Part shown: one piece after another, positions 27,285 to 37,358 of the stretch
Layout of the letters: each line of letters starts with the position of its first letter
Position numbering within the stretch: position 1 is the first letter of the stretch
Assembly: GCF_031020795.1 (NCBI RefSeq)
Contig: NZ_JAVHJP010000005.1
Location: forward strand, 65,362 to 129,361
DNA: 64,000 nt
Reading direction: 5' to 3'
DNA from: Hydrogenophaga pseudoflava
GTDB lineage: Bacteria; Pseudomonadota; Gammaproteobacteria; Burkholderiales; Burkholderiaceae_C
Notes under the pieces: model-generated
Told to the model about the DNA's origin: nothing
The model's input: the letters and a program-made list of their open reading frames with translations, nothing else
The model's database searches: none
Program-made: the position numbers and the translations under genes

Positions 27285-27887
27285 TCAGGCGGCCAGCTGG
27301 CCGAAGAGGACCAGGCCGGCGCCGCCGAGCAGCGCGCCCAGCCCGCCCAGCGCCAGGCCGCTGCGCGCGGCCAGCCAGCGGCGGATGGACAGGCCCAGGC
27401 CCACGCCGCCCAGGTGCAGGGCGGCGGTGGTGGCGAGGAAGCCGATGGCGTAGCCGGCGAAGCCGGTGGCCGGCGTTTCGGCGCCGTGGGCCAGACCGTG
27501 CAGCGAAGCCGCGGCGGCCACCAGGCCCAGGCCGAGCGACGCGGGCATCGGGCGGCGGGCCAGCACCAGCAGGGCGCCGAACAGCGCCACCGACAGCGCC
27601 ACGCCCTGCTCCAGGAACGGCAGCGTCACGCCGGCCGCGCCCAGGGCGGCGCTGACGACCAGCGCCGCCAGGAAGGCGGCCGGGCCCTGCCAGGCCTTGC
27701 CCTGCGGCAGGGCGCTGACCGACCAGACGCCCACGGCCACCATGGCCAGCAGGTGGTCCAGACCAAAGGGGTGGACCAGGCCTTGCATCAGGCTGGTGGC
27801 GCCGTGGCCGGGATGCGCCTGTGCGGCGCCGGCGAGCCCGGCCAGCAGCGCGGCGGCGGCCACGCGACGGATGTGTTTCGCTTGCAT
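27285..27887 (-). CDS. hupE: HupE/UreJ-family nickel permease
   Basis: This 200-residue membrane protein has a cleavable-looking leader (AAAALLAGLAGAAQA), a mature start HPGHG and the family motif HPFGLDHLLAM with the metal-binding His-Asp-His set in the first membrane segment. About six to seven segments follow. HupE proteins import Ni2+ for hydrogenase. It sits between hoxG and hoxZ; Cupriavidus lacks a gene at this place and uses the unrelated HoxN. No other nickel transporter is encoded in the window, so this is likely the cluster's own supply. Confidence 0.92.
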   Translation of the reverse strand: MQAKHIRRVAAAALLAGLAGAAQAHPGHGATSLMQGLVHPFGLDHLLAMVAVGVWSVSALPQGKAWQGPAAFLAALVVSAALGAAGVTLPFLEQGVALSVALFGALLVLARRPMPASLGLGLVAAAASLHGLAHGAETPATGFAGYAIGFLATTAALHLGGVGLGLSIRRWLAARSGLALGGLGALLGGAGLVLFGQLAA

Positions 27888-27913
27888 GTGTTTCTCCTCG
27901 TTGTCTGGTGTGT

Positions 27914-29773
<1,860 letters not shown>

Positions 29774-29793
29774 GGTCTTGTCCTTGTTCTGCG

Positions 29794-30876
29794 TCAGGCG
29801 TTGGTGTTGGACTTCTCTTTGGACGTGTCGCGCGCCCGCTTGGCCACCGAGATGGCGGCGTGCGCCGCGACCGCAGCGCCCACCACGCCGGCCGCCGTAC
29901 CGCCGATCTCGTCGGCGTTGGCCTCGATGCCGAACTGGTGGATGTCGGTCAGGCGGTCGTAGAACGAACCCTTGTCCCAGAAGCCGTCTTCCGAGCAGCC
30001 GATGCAGCCGTGGCCGGCCTTGATCGGGAAGCTGGTGCCTTCGTTCCACATGACCGTGGAGCAGGCGTTGTAGGTGGTCGGGCCCTTGCAGCCGACCTTG
30101 TAGAGGCAGTAGCCCTTGCGCGCGGACTCGTCGTCCCAGGCTTCGACGAACTGGCCGGCGTCGAAGTGCGGGCGGCGGTAGCACTTGTCGTGGATGCGCT
30201 GGCTGTAGAACATCTTCGGGCGGCCCTGGCGGTCCAGCTCGGGGATGCGGTCAAACGTCAGCATGTAGGTGATCACGCCCGTCATCACCTCGGGGATGGG
30301 CGGGCAGCCCGGCACCTTGATGATGGGCTTGTCGGTGATGACCTTGTGGATCGGCGTGGCCTGGGTCGGGTTGGGCTTGGCGGCCTGCACGCAGCCCCAG
30401 CTGGCGCAGGAACCCCAGGCGATGATGGCCTTGGCGTCCTTGGCCACTTTCTGCAGCTTCTCGATGAAGGGCTTGCCCGACTGGATGCAGAACATGCCGT
30501 CTTCGTTCAGGGGCGGGTTGCCCTCGACCGCGAGGATGTAGTTGCCCTTGTACTTGGTCATGATCTCTTCGAGGATGGCCTCGGCCTGGTGGCCCGCGGC
30601 GGCCATCAGGGTGTCGTCGTAGTCGAGCGAAATCATCGAGAGCACCACGTCCTTGGCCAACGGGTGGGCCGAACGGATGAAGGATTCGGTGCAGCAGGTG
30701 CACTCCAGCCCGTGCAGCCAGAGCACCGGGGTGCGCGGCTTGTTCTCCATCGCGTGCGCGATCTGGGGCACAAAGGACGGCGCCAGCCCCAGCGAGGTGG
30801 CGGTGAGCGAGCAGTACTTCAGAAAGCTGCGGCGCGAAATGCCTTTGCGGCGCATGACCTCGTAAAAGGTTTCCAT
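29794..30876 (-). CDS. hoxK: Membrane-bound uptake hydrogenase small subunit HoxK, O2-tolerant type
   Basis: This 360-residue precursor has the twin-arginine motif SRRSFLK and a predicted cleavage after AHA at residue 42. Counting the mature protein from Met43, the proximal cluster ligands fall at Cys17, 19, 20, 115, 120 and 149 ([25 protein letters not shown]). The two extra cysteines 19 and 120 mark the [4Fe-3S] cluster of O2-tolerant enzymes. A C-terminal membrane helix is present near [15 protein letters not shown]. The ATG at 30876 opens the leader; the longer frame adds a proline-rich segment that spoils it. It is the first gene of the 29-gene hydrogenase cluster. Confidence 0.97.
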   Translation of the reverse strand: METFYEVMRRKGISRRSFLKYCSLTATSLGLAPSFVPQIAHAMENKPRTPVLWLHGLECTCCTESFIRSAHPLAKDVVLSMISLDYDDTLMAAAGHQAEAILEEIMTKYKGNYILAVEGNPPLNEDGMFCIQSGKPFIEKLQKVAKDAKAIIAWGSCASWGCVQAAKPNPTQATPIHKVITDKPIIKVPGCPPIPEVMTGVITYMLTFDRIPELDRQGRPKMFYSQRIHDKCYRRPHFDAGQFVEAWDDESARKGYCLYKVGCKGPTTYNACSTVMWNEGTSFPIKAGHGCIGCSEDGFWDKGSFYDRLTDIHQFGIEANADEIGGTAAGVVGAAVAAHAAISVAKRARDTSKEKSNTNA

Positions 30877-30956
30877 CTTGGGGTGTCTCCGTGGGCTGTG
30901 TGGGGCGGATCCGGGTCCCGCCCGCATCCCTGGGGAATGGGCAGGTGTGTGACCGT

Positions 30957-30975
30957 TCGCAATCCGCGGGCCACG
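30957..30975 (-). promoter_or_regulatory. Sigma-54 (-24/-12) promoter for hoxK and the hydrogenase operon
   Basis: Read on the minus strand the sequence is TGGCCCGCGGATTGC (30973-30959), matching the sigma-54 consensus TGGCACGN4TTGC except for one base. The GG and GC doublets have the required ten-base spacing. It lies about 83 bases before the hoxK start, leaving a leader of about 70 bases. HoxA-dependent hydrogenase promoters in Cupriavidus and rhizobia are of this class, and the HoxA here keeps the GAFTGA sigma-54 contact loop. Confidence 0.78.
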
Positions 30976-31160
30976 ATTCCATCACCAAGGGAAAACACCA
31001 ACGGCAGCTCGCAAGTCCTTGTCAAGAAACAATTTTTTTCAAAGCCTGCCGGACTGTCCGCCTCATCCCCCGTCCGAGGTATCCACTGACCTTCCGATTT
31101 TTGAAACAAACTGGAAGATAAATTTCCACCCCGCATCCCGCAGGTGGTCGACTGTGCGGG

Positions 31161-31190
31161 CAAAAAAAAGCCGACCCTCAAGGGTCGGCT
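31161..31190 (-). terminator. Intrinsic terminator reading leftward
   Basis: A perfect ten-base stem (AGCCGACCCT with AGGGTCGGCT, 31169-31190) is followed on the minus strand by eight T residues. It would stop leftward transcripts before they reach the hoxK promoter. No leftward coding gene ends nearby; the closest is the gene at 31735-32415, more than 500 bases away. So it either insulates the hydrogenase operon or ends a small RNA from the structured section at 31200-31400. Confidence 0.82.
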
Positions 31191-31407
31191 GATGGTTCGG
31201 TGCATCTCTTGGGACGCTGAAGGATTTGTTCTGATAGGACTGGGTTGTCTCCTCGGTCCCCCGCGGTCGCGGCGTCTGGCGCCGTTTGCGAGTGGCGGTA
31301 CTGTAGCCGCCCGCACCAGACCCGTGCATACGGGCTTTCCCTTGGTGCCCAGGACAGATGGCACAGGAAATGCAGCACACCGGCCGTCGCTGGAAGAGGA
31401 AAACACC

Positions 31408-31704
31408 ATGTCGCAAAACGATGCATTCGCCGCCGCCGCCCACCTGCACGTGTTGCTGCGCCGCAAGACCGGCCGCGTGACCGACACCGAGTGGATGGTG
31501 AGCAACGTGGAATATGCGCAGGCGGTCGTCAGCTTTGCCCGCGAGCGCGCCCGCGAAGACGGCCTGGACGAGCTGCTGCCCCTGGCCGAGCGGCTGGAGT
31601 CGCTGTTGATTCCGGTGCGCCGGCCCAGCGCGCCGGTGTCCGCACCGGCGCCGCTGGCTGCGCCCGGCGACCCCAGTGCCCGCTACGTCGGCCGGCTGAG
31701 GTGA
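31408..31704 (+). CDS. Small helical protein of unknown function
   Basis: This 98-residue protein has an Ala-rich N-terminus, a central helical segment (LHVLLRRKTGRVTDTEWMVSNVEYAQAVVSFARERA) seen in pieces, and a Pro/Ala-rich tail ending in ARYVGRLR. The purine-rich GGAAGAGGAAA sits about five bases before the ATG at 31408 and decides this start over a longer upstream frame. There is no signal peptide, membrane segment or metal motif. I do not recognise a characterised family. It stands alone on the plus strand, between the hydrogenase promoter region and a convergent minus-strand gene. Confidence 0.65.
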   Translation: MSQNDAFAAAAHLHVLLRRKTGRVTDTEWMVSNVEYAQAVVSFARERAREDGLDELLPLAERLESLLIPVRRPSAPVSAPAPLAAPGDPSARYVGRLR

Positions 31705-31734
31705 CCCCCTCCGCCGCGGCCGGATCGCGGTGGC

Positions 31735-32415
31735 TCAGTGGGGCCCCGCGCCGGGCGCGTCGTCCAGGGCCAGCCCCAGGGTCAGCTCGGCGCGCAGCCC
31801 CCCGCCGCCCAAGTCGGCGACCAGGCGGTCCGGCCACAGCGTGCGGGTGCGATGCACGTCCAGGCACGGTGGCTTGCGCAGCGTGGGCAGGGCCAGCGGC
31901 GCGATCTGCAGCGCCTCGTCGTCCTCCGGCGGCAGCGAGGGCAGCAGCAGGCAGCCGTCGGCGCGCGCGACCACGTGCCTCCCGTCGTTGAAATAGACCC
32001 GCAGGTACACCGGCACGCTGTTGTCGAGGTAGCGGCCCGGGTAGACGGTGTGGAAGCACAGCCCGCCCTCTTCGTCGCTCAGCTGCACGCCCCGCATCAG
32101 CGCGACCGTGCGCAGGTCGTCCTCCGCCGCGTCCAGGGTCCAGCAGCAAGGGTCGTAGTGCCAGATGTAGACCGCCGCGCGCTGGATCGCCTGGCCGCGG
32201 CCGTCCTGCAGGCGCAGCGCCAGCGTCAGGGGCACGCCGGGGCTCTGCCGGGCGAGGTCGCTGCCCCGCTCGGGCGAGGCGTCGACGAACTCGCGCACCG
32301 GGTAAGGCCGGTGGGTGGGCTGCACCGCCAGCAGCGTCCGGGGCGACCGCGGCGCGATGGCGGGCGGCTCATGCAGGGTGGTGGTCGGGAGGACCAGATG
32401 GGGCACGGTGTTCAT
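31735..32415 (-). CDS. Intradiol-dioxygenase-like protein lacking metal-binding histidines
   Basis: This 226-residue protein has the pattern of the intradiol ring-cleavage dioxygenase fold: VYIWHYDPCCWTLDA, then RGVQLSDEEGGLCFHTVYPGRY, then VPVYLRVYFNDG. In true intradiol enzymes the last segment is usually PHIHVKV-like, supplying iron-ligand histidines; here it reads VPVYLRV, so they are missing. The tyrosine of PGRY is kept. An unusual Cys-Cys pair replaces the typical Gly-x-Tyr area. It is probably a non-catalytic or altered relative. The N-terminal 45 residues are proline-rich without a clear signal peptide. No neighbour suggests a pathway. Confidence 0.7.
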   Translation of the reverse strand: MNTVPHLVLPTTTLHEPPAIAPRSPRTLLAVQPTHRPYPVREFVDASPERGSDLARQSPGVPLTLALRLQDGRGQAIQRAAVYIWHYDPCCWTLDAAEDDLRTVALMRGVQLSDEEGGLCFHTVYPGRYLDNSVPVYLRVYFNDGRHVVARADGCLLLPSLPPEDDEALQIAPLALPTLRKPPCLDVHRTRTLWPDRLVADLGGGGLRAELTLGLALDDAPGAGPH

Positions 32416-32499
32416 GCCGCGGATGCTGGTGCGCCCCTGTGAAGGGGGTGTCGGCTGTTGGTGTCTGGCCCGACACAGAAGGCGCGCTGTCGCTGCGCC

Positions 32500-33690
32500 T
32501 CAGGCCACCGGCAGCACCAGGGTGGCGCGCAGGCCGCCTTCGGCACGGGTCTCCAGCAGCAGGCGGCCGCCCTCGCGCTGCGCCAGGTCGTGGGCAATGG
32601 CCAGGCCCAGACCGCTGCCCGCGGGTCCGGGGGCGCCCTCGCCCGCCGGCAGCCGGACCCAGGGACGCAGCACCTGCGGCACCAGATCGGGTGCGATGCC
32701 CGGACCGTCGTCGTCCACCGTCACCCGCACCTCGCCGTCCGACACGCCGCCCTCCCGCCGTGCATCCAGCCGCGCCACCCTTCCGTAGCGCAGCGCGTTG
32801 TCGACCAGGTTGTCCACGATGCGGCGCAGCGAGGCCGGGTGCGCGCGCACGCGCAGCGGCGGCGTTCCCCCGGCCGGTTCGACCAGCACGACCGCCTGGC
32901 CCTGCTCGGCGCGGTCGTCGACCAGCGACTGCAGCAACGCTCCCAGGTCCATCAGCGCAGGTGGTGCGCCGGTGGACTGTTCGCGCACCACCGCCAGCGA
33001 GGCATCGATCAGTTCGTCCATGGCGCGGATGTCCTGCGCCGCCGCCTGCGCCGCTTTCGGGGGCAGCTGCTCCAGTCGCAGGCGCAGCCGGGTGAGCGGC
33101 GTGCGCAGGTCGTGCGAGGCCGCGGCCATGTGCAGGCTGCGCTGCTCGAACTGCTGTTTGAGCGCCTGCGCCATGCGGTTGAAAGCCTGCGCAGACGCCC
33201 GCACTTCGGCCGTGCCACGGCCCTCATCCAGCGTGGGCGGGTCGCGCCCCTCGGCCAGGCCCTGCGACAGCGTGGCCGAGGCCTGGGCCAGGCGCCGCAT
33301 CGGCGCCGAGAGCCAGCGCGCGCCGATGGCCGCGCCCACACCGATCAGCAGCGCGCGCAGGCCGAAGTCCAGCCAGAGGCTGCGTGCGGGCAGACCCGGC
33401 AGCGGCTGGCCGCGGCGTGGCGGCAGCTCCGCCACCGGCCCGGAAGGTGGCGTGCCCGCGTCGCGCGGGCTCCGGATGTCCAGTGGCCCGACCGGTGGCA
33501 GCGAGGGCAGCGGCGGCAGGGCCGAGACGCCTTCGGACGGCAGGCGCGCGACCCAGCCGGTGCCGGCCGGCGACACCACCGAGAAGGCGAACAGGTGGCT
33601 GATCACCAGGGTCACCCACATCAGCAGGAACAGGCGCAGGAACAGGGTGTCGATGCGGCGCAGGCGTTCGCGCCAGGCGCTGCGGCTCAC
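32500..33690 (-). CDS. EnvZ-like sensor histidine kinase (GTG start)
   Basis: This 396-residue membrane kinase has a first hydrophobic segment (about 14-35, LFLRLFLLMWVTLVISHLFAF) and a proline-rich periplasmic region. A second segment (about 115-135) and HAMP follow, then phospho-acceptor His in AAASHDLRTPLTRLRLRLE. The ATPase has the G boxes DDDGPGIAPD and GSGLGLAIAHDLA. The start is a GTG at 33690 overlapping the stop of the response regulator gene, which keeps the first membrane segment near the N-terminus; no ATG fits as well. It forms a pair with the regulator upstream. The stimulus is unknown. Confidence 0.9.
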   Translation of the reverse strand: MSRSAWRERLRRIDTLFLRLFLLMWVTLVISHLFAFSVVSPAGTGWVARLPSEGVSALPPLPSLPPVGPLDIRSPRDAGTPPSGPVAELPPRRGQPLPGLPARSLWLDFGLRALLIGVGAAIGARWLSAPMRRLAQASATLSQGLAEGRDPPTLDEGRGTAEVRASAQAFNRMAQALKQQFEQRSLHMAAASHDLRTPLTRLRLRLEQLPPKAAQAAAQDIRAMDELIDASLAVVREQSTGAPPALMDLGALLQSLVDDRAEQGQAVVLVEPAGGTPPLRVRAHPASLRRIVDNLVDNALRYGRVARLDARREGGVSDGEVRVTVDDDGPGIAPDLVPQVLRPWVRLPAGEGAPGPAGSGLGLAIAHDLAQREGGRLLLETRAEGGLRATLVLPVA

Positions 33691-34418
33691 GGCACGGCCC
33701 TCCGGGGTGCGAACAGGTAACCCGTGCCCCGCAGGGTGCGGATGAGGCCGTGCTGCGCATCGGGGTCGCCCAGCTTGTGGCGCAGGCGCGAGACGGCCAG
33801 GTCGATGCTGCGCTCGCTGGTGTCGACCCCCGGTGCGCGGGTCAGCTCCAGCAGGCGGTCGCGCGATAGCGCCTGCTCGGGGTGGTCGACGAAGGCGACC
33901 AGCAGCCGGTACTCGGCCGCCGAAAGCGTGTGCATCACGCCCTCGGGGTCGTAGAGCCGACGCTGCACACGCTCGAAGCGCCAGCCCCCGATGCGCACCG
34001 CGGCAGACGCCTGGGCCTGAGGCGAGGCGCTGGTGCTGCGACGCACAGCCCGGATGCGCGCCACCAGCTCGCGCGGCTCGAAGGGCTTGGGCAGGTAATC
34101 GTCGGCTCCCAGCTCCAGGCCCAGCACGCGCGAGAGCGTGTCGCCCTGCGCGGTCAGCATGATCACCGGCAGACCGGGCTGCACCCGCTTGACCCACTGG
34201 CACAGGTCCAGCCCGCTCTCGCCGGGCAGCATCAGGTCCAGCAGCAGCACGTCGACCGCGGCCGAGGGCAGGCGCTGGCGCAGGCCGTCACCGTCGGCCA
34301 CCGCGTCCAGCCGCATGCCGAAGGGCTGAAGAAAGCCGGTGAGCAGTTCGCGGATGCTGGGGTCGTCGTCGACCAGCAGGCAATGCACGGGGGATGGAAG
34401 GGCAGCAGGATCGGACAT
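33687..34418 (-). CDS. OmpR-family response regulator
   Basis: This 243-residue regulator has a receiver domain (about 12-125) with the acidic pocket VDDDPS, phospho-acceptor Asp in LLLDLMLPGESG and a conserved lysine in LPKPF. A winged-helix DNA-binding domain follows (about 145-238) with LSAAEYRLLVAFVDHP and SRLRHKLGD. It starts 90 bases from the GMC oxidoreductase gene and is coupled to the kinase by a four-base overlap. OmpR-like regulators of this type control envelope or transport genes; the target is unknown. Confidence 0.94.
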   Translation of the reverse strand: MSDPAALPSPVHCLLVDDDPSIRELLTGFLQPFGMRLDAVADGDGLRQRLPSAAVDVLLLDLMLPGESGLDLCQWVKRVQPGLPVIMLTAQGDTLSRVLGLELGADDYLPKPFEPRELVARIRAVRRSTSASPQAQASAAVRIGGWRFERVQRRLYDPEGVMHTLSAAEYRLLVAFVDHPEQALSRDRLLELTRAPGVDTSERSIDLAVSRLRHKLGDPDAQHGLIRTLRGTGYLFAPRRAVP

Positions 34419-34508
34419 GGGAACACCGGCACACGGGCGCGCCTGCCGCGCCCGACTGGGCCCAGTGTAGGCAGGGCACCCCGCGCCCGGGCGCCTGTGT
34501 CCGGATCT

Positions 34509-36224
34509 TTACCGGCCGGACACGATCCAGCGCGCCGCCTTCTCCGCGATCATCAGCGTCGGGCTGTTGGTGTTGCCGCTGGTGATGGTCGGCATCACGC
34601 CGGCATCGACCACGCGCAGCCCGGCCACGCCCCGCACCCGCAGGTGGCTGTCCACCACCGCCATCGGGTCATCGTCGCGCCCCATCTTGGCGGTGCCGAC
34701 CGGGTGGAAGATGGTGCTGGCGATGTCCCCGGCCAGGCGCGCCAGTTCTTCGTCGCTCTGGTACTGCACGCCGGGCTTGAACTCTTCGGGCTTGAACTTC
34801 GCCAGCGCCGGCTGGCCCACGATGCGACGCGTCACGCGCAGGCTGTCGGCCGCCACCTTGCGGTCCTCTTCGGTGGCGAGGTAGTTGGGGGCGATGGCCG
34901 GTGCGTCCTCGAAGCGCGGGCTCTGGATGCGCACATGGCCGCGGCTGCTCGGGTTGAGGTTGCAGACGCTCGCCGTGAACGCCGGAAAACCGTGCAGCGG
35001 CTCGCCGAAGGCGTCGAGCGAGAGCGGCTGCACGTGGTATTCGAGGTTGGCGTGCGGCTGCGACGGGTCGCTTTTCGTGAACGCGCCGAGCTGACTCGGC
35101 GACATGCTCATCGGCCCGCTGCGCCGCAGCGCATATTCGAGCCCGATCGCCGCCTTGCCCCAGAGCGAGTTCGCCAGCGTGTTGAGGGTCTTGGCGCCCT
35201 GGACCTTGTAGACCGAGCGGATCTGCAGGTGGTCCTGCAGGTTCTCGCCCACGCCGGGCAGGTCTTTCGCGACCGCGATGCCGTGCCGCTGCAGCAGCGC
35301 GCCGGGGCCGATGCCCGAGAGCTGCAGGATCTGCACCGAGCCGATGCTGCCCGCGCTCAGGACCACCTCCTGCTTCGCGGTCACGGTCACCATCTCCTGC
35401 CCGGTCCAGACCTGCACCCCGGTGCAGCGCAGCGTGCCGTCGGCCTGCGGCGTGGTGTCCAGCTTCGCCACCTGGGCCGAGGTCCAGAGCTCGAAGTTGG
35501 GCCGCGCGTAACAGGTCGGGCGCACGAAGGCCTTGGCCGCGTTCCAGCGCCAGCCCGCCTTCTGGTTCACCTCGAAATAGCCCACGCCCTCGTTGTCGCC
35601 GCGGTTGAAGTCGTTGGTGGCCGGAATGCCTGCCTGCACCGCCGCCTGCGCGAACGCGTCCAGGATGTCCCAGCGCAGGCGCTGTTTCTCGATGCGCCAC
35701 TCGCCGCCGGCCTGGTGGTGGCGCAGCAGGTGGCGCCACAGGTCTTCTTCGGCGGTGGCCGGTTGGGCCAGCAGTTCGGACGGACTGCCCTTGGCGCCGT
35801 GCAGCGCGCTCGCTCCCTTGTGGTGGTCTTCGTGCAGCTTGAAGTAAGGCAGCGCGTTGTCCCAGGCCCATTCGCCGTTGCCGGTGAGTTGCGCCCACTG
35901 GTCGTAGTCGCGCGCCTGGCCGCGCATGTAGATCATGCCGTTGATGCTCGAGCAGCCGCCCAGGGTCTTGCCGCGCGGGTAGCGCAGCTTGCGTCCGTTC
36001 AGGCCGGGGTCGGGCTCCGTCTGGTAGAGCCAGTCGGTGCGCGGATTGCCGATGCAGTACAGGTAGCCGACCGGGATGTGGATCCAGTGGTAGTCGTCCT
36101 TGCGGCCCGCCTCGATCAGCAGCACACGTTTGCTGGCGTCGGCCGAGAGCCGGTTGGCAAGCAGGCAGCCGGCCGTGCCGGCACCGATGATCACGTAGTC
36201 GAAGGTCGCGTTGTGCTCGCTCAT
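34509..36224 (-). CDS. GMC-family FAD-dependent oxidoreductase (choline/alcohol dehydrogenase type)
   Basis: This 571-residue flavoprotein has the dinucleotide-binding N-terminus DYVIIGAGTAGCLLANRL, the first GMC signature RGKTLGGCSSINGMIYMRG, the second signature SAGSIGSVQILQLSGIGP and the C-terminal catalytic region HPVGTAKMG with TSGNTNSPTLMIAEK. GMC enzymes oxidise choline or primary alcohols such as polyethylene glycol-type substrates; the substrate cannot be assigned here. The start at 36224 directly precedes the FAD motif. It is divergent from a LysR gene 143 bases away, its likely regulator. Confidence 0.93.
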   Translation of the reverse strand: MSEHNATFDYVIIGAGTAGCLLANRLSADASKRVLLIEAGRKDDYHWIHIPVGYLYCIGNPRTDWLYQTEPDPGLNGRKLRYPRGKTLGGCSSINGMIYMRGQARDYDQWAQLTGNGEWAWDNALPYFKLHEDHHKGASALHGAKGSPSELLAQPATAEEDLWRHLLRHHQAGGEWRIEKQRLRWDILDAFAQAAVQAGIPATNDFNRGDNEGVGYFEVNQKAGWRWNAAKAFVRPTCYARPNFELWTSAQVAKLDTTPQADGTLRCTGVQVWTGQEMVTVTAKQEVVLSAGSIGSVQILQLSGIGPGALLQRHGIAVAKDLPGVGENLQDHLQIRSVYKVQGAKTLNTLANSLWGKAAIGLEYALRRSGPMSMSPSQLGAFTKSDPSQPHANLEYHVQPLSLDAFGEPLHGFPAFTASVCNLNPSSRGHVRIQSPRFEDAPAIAPNYLATEEDRKVAADSLRVTRRIVGQPALAKFKPEEFKPGVQYQSDEELARLAGDIASTIFHPVGTAKMGRDDDPMAVVDSHLRVRGVAGLRVVDAGVMPTITSGNTNSPTLMIAEKAARWIVSGR

Positions 36225-36367
36225 GCGGGGAGTCTCCGGGTCGTTCTGTTCATTGGCCGGGCTGATGATGGCTTGCCTGCCTGACGCGAAACTGTGCCCG
36301 AAGCTCAGGGCTTTTCCCAATGAAATCGGCCAAGGCACGGTATAAGTCCGACAAATATCCGCTGCCC

Positions 36368-37294
36368 ATGACTGCCCACCGGCCCACCCGTCTTCCCGCC
36401 ACCGACCCGCAGACTTTGCGCGCCTTCGTCGCCGTCGCCCGCGAAGGCAACGTCTCGCGCGCGGCGCAGCGCCTGCACCTGAGCCAGCCCGCGGTGAGCC
36501 TGCAGCTCAAGACCCTGGCCGAGGCCACCGGCCTGCAGCTGTTCACGCGCACGCCGCAAGGCATGGCGCTCACGCGCGACGGCGCCGCCCTGCTGCCGCT
36601 GGCCGACCGCGCGCTCGCAGCCCTGTCGGACTTCGGCCAGGCCGCCGCCGCGCTGCACCAGACCGTGCGCGGCACGCTTCGCATCGGCACCATCCTCGAC
36701 CCCGAGTTCACCCGCCTGGGCGCCTTCCTCAAACAGCTGGTCGAGACCACGCCGCAGGTGCACACCGAACTGGGCCAGGGCATGAGCGGCGACGTGCTGG
36801 CGCGCATCGCGCGCGGCGAACTCGACGTCGGCTTCTTCCTCGATCTGCCGCAGGACCCGCTGGGCCCGCCCTACCGGCTGCGGGCGCTCACCCGCTTCAC
36901 CTACCGCGTGCTCGCGCCCGCCGGCTGGGGGCCGCAGGTCAAAGGCAAGGACTGGAAGGCCCTGGCCGCCCTGCCCTGGCTGGCCACGCCACCGGCCAGC
37001 GCGCACCACCGGCTGCAGCGCCGCGTATTCGGGCCGGGGTCGCTCACTGGCATCGAGCCGAGGCGCGTGGCGCTGGTGGATCAGGAGGCGTCGATGCTCG
37101 ATCTGGTGAAGAGCGGCGTGGGTCTGTCACTGGTGCGCGACGCCATTGCGATGCGCGAGGCGCAGGCGCACGGGCTGGTGGTGGCCGACCAGGTGGCGCT
37201 GGAATGCGATCTCGGTCTGGTGTGCCTCGCGGAGCGGGCAGGCGAGCCGGTGATCGCGGCGGCGCTGGGGGCGCTGGATGCGGTGTGGGGGTGA
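36368..37294 (+). CDS. LysR-type transcriptional regulator
   Basis: This 308-residue LysR protein has the N-terminal winged helix-turn-helix (DPQTLRAFVAVAREGNVSRAAQRLHLSQPAVSLQLKTLAE in order) and the periplasmic-binding-protein-like effector domain with GTLRIGTILDPEF. The ATG at 36368 is preferred, as it follows a TATAAG-like -10 sequence at about 36340 and starts 13 residues before the conserved DNA-binding segment. It is divergent from the GMC oxidoreductase gene, the classical arrangement for a LysR regulator and its target. Effector unknown. Confidence 0.92.
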   Translation: MTAHRPTRLPATDPQTLRAFVAVAREGNVSRAAQRLHLSQPAVSLQLKTLAEATGLQLFTRTPQGMALTRDGAALLPLADRALAALSDFGQAAAALHQTVRGTLRIGTILDPEFTRLGAFLKQLVETTPQVHTELGQGMSGDVLARIARGELDVGFFLDLPQDPLGPPYRLRALTRFTYRVLAPAGWGPQVKGKDWKALAALPWLATPPASAHHRLQRRVFGPGSLTGIEPRRVALVDQEASMLDLVKSGVGLSLVRDAIAMREAQAHGLVVADQVALECDLGLVCLAERAGEPVIAAALGALDAVWG

Positions 37295-37303
37295 GCCACA
37301 TAT

Positions 37304-37349
37304 TGAAGTTATAGAAATTAACGAAAACATGTATATTTAGATAACTTCA
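37304..37349. promoter_or_regulatory. Perfect 9-base inverted repeat upstream of the AAA ATPase gene
   Basis: TGAAGTTAT (37304-37312) and ATAACTTCA (37341-37349) form exact inverted arms separated by 28 A/T-rich bases containing TATATTTA, a plausible -10 region. The second arm ends nine bases before the ATPase start. The whole 64-base gap is strikingly A/T-rich against its surroundings. An operator for autoregulation is the simplest reading. Confidence 0.5.
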
Positions 37350-37358
37350 GTCGAAACC

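Larger units (their letters stand above)
30877..31407. other. 531-base intergenic control region upstream of hoxK
   Basis: This is the only gap above 300 bases in the window, and no coding frame in it is convincing. From left to right it holds the hoxK leader, a sigma-54-type element at 30957-30975, an A/T-rich tract (about 31021-31045, suited to a bend or IHF site), a second A/T-rich patch near 31095-31125, and a leftward intrinsic terminator at 31161-31190. Beyond that is a structured GC-rich section (31250-31340) with hairpins such as GGCGG-N8-CCGCC and CCCGTGCATACGGG, before the plus-strand gene at 31408. HoxA binding would be expected upstream of the sigma-54 element, but I see no defined site. 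Confidence 0.6.

Noticed and set aside
37304-37349. loxP-like arms (ATAACTTC and GAAGTTAT)
   Set aside because: The arms are in the reverse relative orientation to loxP, the spacer is 28 bases instead of 8, and no recombinase gene is present. An operator is simpler.
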